NCBI GenBank assembly: GCA_031290715.1
Contig: JAITNA010000210.1
Coordinates: 1-15,806, forward strand
Length of the DNA stretch: 15,806 nucleotides
From: Eubacteriales Family XIII. Incertae Sedis bacterium
GTDB lineage: Bacteria > Bacillota > Clostridia > Peptostreptococcales > Anaerovoracaceae
Reading direction: 5' to 3'
Under the pieces are notes generated by a model, which saw nothing but the letters and a program-made list of their open reading frames with translations, had not been told where the DNA came from and ran no database searches. Position numbers and translations under genes: made by a program. The number at the start of each line of letters is the position of its first letter. The first letter of the stretch is position 1. Of the stretch, positions 14,203 to 15,806 are shown one piece after another.

Positions 14203-14232
14203 GTTCCCGGCGAGATCACTCCCGCCGGGAAC
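14203..14232 (-). promoter_or_regulatory. stem-loop between the peptide gene and the radical SAM gene
   Basis: GTTCCCGGCG (14203-14212) and CGCCGGGAAC (14223-14232) are perfect 10-base inverted arms around a 10-base loop, 11 bases after the peptide stop. No T-run follows on the minus strand, so it is probably a leaky attenuator or an RNA-stabilising 3' end that keeps peptide mRNA in excess over enzyme mRNA, a common arrangement in RiPP operons. The role is inferred; the structure is seen. Confidence 0.8.
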
Positions 14233-14243
14233 GAGCGAAACTC

Positions 14244-14411
14244 TCACCGCTTGTCGCTTGCGCCGCAAGCGGTCGGCTTCTCGGTCGGTTTGTCGCCTGC
14301 GCCGCAAGCGGCAGGTGTTTCCTCCGGTTTGTCGTTTGCACCGCAAGCGGCGGGCTTATCGCTTGCGCCACAGGACGAGCTATTTTGCCAGTCGGAATGT
14401 GTGTAAATCAT
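14244..14411 (-). CDS. Cys-Gly repeat peptide, likely RiPP precursor (ACGX-repeat type)
   Basis: 55 residues. A leader of about 13 residues (MIYTHSDWQNSSS) precedes four units: CGASDKP, CGANDKP, CGAGDKP and CGASDKR, the last three with Ala-Cys-Gly and the first with Ser-Cys-Gly. The Cys are 9, 13 and 13 residues apart; the longer gaps hold Thr/Glu/Pro spacers. There are no other cysteines, and no signal peptide or membrane segment. AGGAGGT 8 bases before the ATG at 14411 fixes the start; an in-frame ATG at 14453 would place this site inside the gene. It is the first gene of the cassette and would be the substrate of the radical SAM enzyme, with the four Cys or their neighbours as sites. The matching family I recall is the 'ACGX-repeat peptide'; its final product is unknown to me. 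Confidence 0.85.
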   Translation of the reverse strand: MIYTHSDWQNSSSCGASDKPAACGANDKPEETPAACGAGDKPTEKPTACGASDKR

Positions 14412-14460
14412 AGCTTGTGACCTCCTTTTCTGTTCGGGGCCAAATTGCCCCACGCATTTA

Positions 14461-14489
14461 ATTATATCTGCTGCATTTCAGAATGAAAG
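14461..14489 (-). promoter_or_regulatory. probable promoter of the peptide/radical SAM operon
   Basis: On the minus strand a perfect TATAAT (14466-14461) lies 17 bases after CTTTCA (14489-14484), a weak -35 match. Start of transcription near 14454 would give a leader of about 43 bases to the peptide ATG. The weak -35 and the palindrome directly upstream fit a regulated promoter. Confidence 0.55.
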
Positions 14490-14528
14490 TACGCACAAAT
14501 CTATTATGTACTTACCTTTTTGTGCGTA
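14490..14528. promoter_or_regulatory. candidate operator: 10-base inverted repeat, distal
   Basis: TACGCACAAA (14490-14499) and TTTGTGCGTA (14519-14528) are perfect inverted arms with a 19-base spacer. One arm touches the -35 region of the peptide promoter; the other ends directly before the -35 of the hxlR promoter. It is well placed to control both directions. Binding by the adjacent regulator is inferred. Confidence 0.6.
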
Positions 14529-14557
14529 TTGAAACCTATCGAGTGTTACGGTACAAT
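14529..14557 (+). promoter_or_regulatory. sigma-A promoter of the HxlR regulator gene
   Basis: TTGAAA (14529-14534), a 17-base spacer and TACAAT (14552-14557) predict a start near 14564, inside the right arm of the proximal palindrome. The promoter is therefore embedded in a likely operator, as expected for autorepression. Confidence 0.7.
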
Positions 14558-14570
14558 ATGATGTAACACT
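14542..14570. promoter_or_regulatory. candidate operator: AGTGTTAC-N13-GTAACACT
   Basis: Perfect 8-base arms (14542-14549, 14563-14570) flank the -10 element of the hxlR promoter. Dyads straddling a promoter are typical operators of dimeric winged-helix repressors, so this is the best site for autoregulation by the HxlR protein 24 bases downstream. The arms differ from those of the distal palindrome, so the two need not bind the same protein. Confidence 0.65.
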
Positions 14571-14594
14571 ATTCTAGCTTGTGAGGTAATCAGT

Positions 14595-14942
14595 ATGAAG
14601 ACGAAAGATGAATTGCCTGCGTGTCCCGTTGCCACTACCGTTTCGCTCATCGGAAACAAGTGGAAACTGCTCATAATGCGGAATCTCCTTGTCCGTCCGT
14701 GGCGGTTCAATGAAATGCAGAAATCCCTTGACGGAATTAGCCAGAAAGTCCTGACGGACAGTTTGCGTTCGATGGAAGCGGACGGAATCATCACCCGAAC
14801 AGTCTACCCCGAAGTGCCGCCCAAAGTGGTTTACGCGCTATCGGGACTTGGCGAATCCATGCGTCCGATTTTGGATTCGATGGCAACTTGGGGCAAAGAA
14901 TACAAGGAATCTCTGAGCACAATGAGCACAATGGGGACGTAG
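14595..14942 (+). CDS. HxlR-family winged-helix regulator, divergent from the peptide operon
   Basis: 115 residues, normal for HxlR. The hallmark CPVATTVSLIGNKWKLLIMRNL opens the fold, followed by RPWRFNEMQKSLDGISQKVLTDSLRSMEADGIITRTVYPEVPPKVVYALSGLG, the recognition helix and wing. These proteins bind DNA as dimers. The only Cys (Cys10, in PACPV) occupies the position used for thiol sensing in the YodB-type members, so a redox or electrophile signal is possible. GAGGT lies 7 bases before the ATG. Its divergence from the peptide gene and the shared palindromic region make it the likely local regulator. The last residues (STMSTMGT) are encoded by a GCACAATG repeat also found near position 1465, so the original C-terminus was probably replaced or extended. 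Confidence 0.92.
   Translation: MKTKDELPACPVATTVSLIGNKWKLLIMRNLLVRPWRFNEMQKSLDGISQKVLTDSLRSMEADGIITRTVYPEVPPKVVYALSGLGESMRPILDSMATWGKEYKESLSTMSTMGT
14915..14939. repeat. GAGCACAAT tandem plus GGGGACG, inside the end of hxlR
   Basis: GAGCACAAT occurs twice in tandem (14915-14923, 14924-14932), followed by GGGGACG (14933-14939). The core CACAATGGGGACG (about 14927-14939) is identical to that at 1465-1494. The repeat supplies the final codons of the regulator and the stop follows at once. Confidence 0.55.
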
Positions 14943-15129
14943 TTTTCTGTGTTAACCACAACGCAGTGTACGAAATTGAGTTGGCCGCATACTTCAAAAT
15001 TTTTGGGAGGGCACAGAAAAGCCCCCAGAGCATATTTCGATTATGGCAACAGCAATCCCGGCGCATGGCGGGCTCCTATCTTGCCGCCCTTAGGCTATAT
15101 TTTCATATCATCAATGATATAAATGCGCC

Positions 15130-15750
15130 TTATGCGACTACAGCATAACCGGTAATGCTGAAATTTATGTCGTAGATATTTGTCGGCGGATTTCGGAACG
15201 CCAGTTTGTAAGATACAGAATCGTGGTCGGCGGTTATTGTATAGGCCTCCAACACCCCGCCGCTGCAACTGAACCATGTGTACTCTCCCGAAACCGTGTC
15301 ATAGAGCCCAACATCAAAGTTTTGGAAATCCGTACTCCAGCTCCCGCTGAATGTGACAAGCTGACCCTCGGCAATAGCGAAAGTCGCGGTTGAGGTGAAA
15401 ATCCGACCCGGAGCCAGATTGCCGACGATCTTTTGCAGTTCAGGAACATTGTATATGGGTAAAGGCATCGTTGCCTCATCGAAAACAACACCGTCGTTGC
15501 CGTCTGTTGATGCATCTGTATCTCTCGAAAACCCTGACCCATCAGCATTAGGGACTGCCTGATAGCTGTCGCCGTCCGTCAATGCGTCGATATCCCACGA
15601 AAACCCCGACCCATCAACATTCGGGACTTCAGTTGCGTCTTTACCGTCTGTCGCGGCGTTTACGCCGGAAGTCGCAAAAGCGGTTGTCGTTCCCGCAACG
15701 AGCACGACCGCGAGCAGAATCCCCGCAAGGGACGTTTTCTTGATTTTCAT
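15130..15750 (-). CDS. secreted protein of unknown function with a tandem repeat
   Basis: 206 residues. The N-terminus is a standard Sec signal peptide: MKIKKTS, hydrophobic LAGILLAVVLVAG, and a likely cleavage after AFA (residue 26). The mature part begins with two 24-residue acidic repeats (34-57 and 58-81), each with VPNxDGSGFSxD and DGxD-like clusters that could bind calcium. The C-terminal half (about 100-206) is rich in alternating Ser/Thr/Phe/Val (GRIFTSTATFAIAEGQLVTFSGSW, NFDVGLYDTVSGEYTWFSC) and looks like a beta-sandwich, possibly of the pre-peptidase C-terminal kind; I do not recognise a family. A moderate AAAGGA lies about 11 bases before the ATG. The end of the window cuts its promoter. 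It converges with hxlR and probably has no link to the peptide cassette. Confidence 0.75.
   Translation of the reverse strand: MKIKKTSLAGILLAVVLVAGTTTAFATSGVNAATDGKDATEVPNVDGSGFSWDIDALTDGDSYQAVPNADGSGFSRDTDASTDGNDGVVFDEATMPLPIYNVPELQKIVGNLAPGRIFTSTATFAIAEGQLVTFSGSWSTDFQNFDVGLYDTVSGEYTWFSCSGGVLEAYTITADHDSVSYKLAFRNPPTNIYDINFSITGYAVVA
15508..15651 (-). repeat. two 72-base coding repeats in the secreted protein gene
   Basis: Unit 1 (15651-15580) and unit 2 (15579-15508) encode TDGKDATEVPNVDGSGFSWD... and TDGDSYQAVPNADGSGFSRD..., 24 residues each; a third unit starts (TDGND) and is lost. The phase is exactly in frame and DNA similarity is visible (for example CCATCA-CATT-GGGACT), so the duplication is fairly recent. 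Confidence 0.7.
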
Positions 15751-15806
15751 AATAGATACAATCCTTTCTTCGGTAGCATTTCTGATAAAACTGTTATAGA
15801 GTGGGG

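Noticed and set aside
14250..14380. Regular short repeats suggesting a CRISPR-like array
   Set aside because: The period changes (27, 39, 39 bases), is always a multiple of three, and the repeats encode conserved CGAxDK units behind a strong ribosome binding site; spacers are not unique DNA.
15105..15120. ATATCAT-CA-ATGATAT palindrome after the secreted protein gene as a terminator
   Set aside because: The stem is short and AT-rich, the loop is only two bases and no T-run follows on the minus strand.
14888..15148. Open frame of 86 codons overlapping the end of hxlR
   Set aside because: No ribosome binding site of note, overlaps hxlR in another frame, and the translation matches no family I know; the 14943-15129 gap is left without a gene.

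Overview
The window looks like a chromosome segment from an anaerobic member of the Bacillota (class Clostridia); I cannot name a genus. This rests on the order rpsF-ssb-rpsR-gdpP-rplI-dnaB-purA-dnaD, strong AGGAGG-type ribosome binding sites, a DnaD-type replication protein, a GdpP-type c-di-AMP phosphodiesterase and a radical SAM/ferredoxin cassette. The central block (about 4494-12320) is visibly GC-rich. Both flanks are more AT-rich and read like accessory DNA.

Left flank (1-4400). An ECF sigma factor and an overlapping single-pass membrane protein (probable anti-sigma partner) form a two-gene operon closed by a strong terminator. A 12-TM MFS transporter and an AAA-type ATPase with a nuclease-like C-terminus follow on the minus strand. 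The ATPase promoter (TTTACA-N17-TATAAT) lies between two copies of an inverted repeat.

Central block (4494-12320, all plus strand). A TTGCGC-N17-TATAAT promoter and a structured leader precede rpsF (S6), ssb, rpsR (S18), gdpP, rplI (L9), dnaB, purA and a DnaD-family gene. Spacings are small, with overlaps at gdpP/rplI and purA/dnaD, so this is probably one translation/replication operon. Three things are odd: ssb has an in-frame TAA in its Gly-rich linker although the acidic tail ending DDDMPF remains in frame behind it; L9 has an extra acidic tail of about 74 residues; and the DnaD protein carries a DnaC-like N-terminal/zinc region at its C-terminus but has no AAA+ ATPase after it.

Right flank (12321-15806). 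The main discovery candidate is a compact RiPP-like cassette: a 55-residue peptide with four CGA(S/N/G)DK repeats, a stem-loop, a radical SAM/SPASM enzyme and a flavin-binding-fold protein with two [4Fe-4S] motifs, all on the minus strand. A divergent HxlR-family regulator sits opposite, with two palindromic candidate operators between them. It matches what I remember as the 'ACGX' radical SAM/peptide system, whose product and function I do not know to be established. The window ends with a secreted protein of unknown function with a 24-residue tandem repeat. Gaps 1399-1464, 2696-2805, 12321-12472 and 14943-15129 show no gene I can support. No tRNA, rRNA, CRISPR array or transposase gene was seen.
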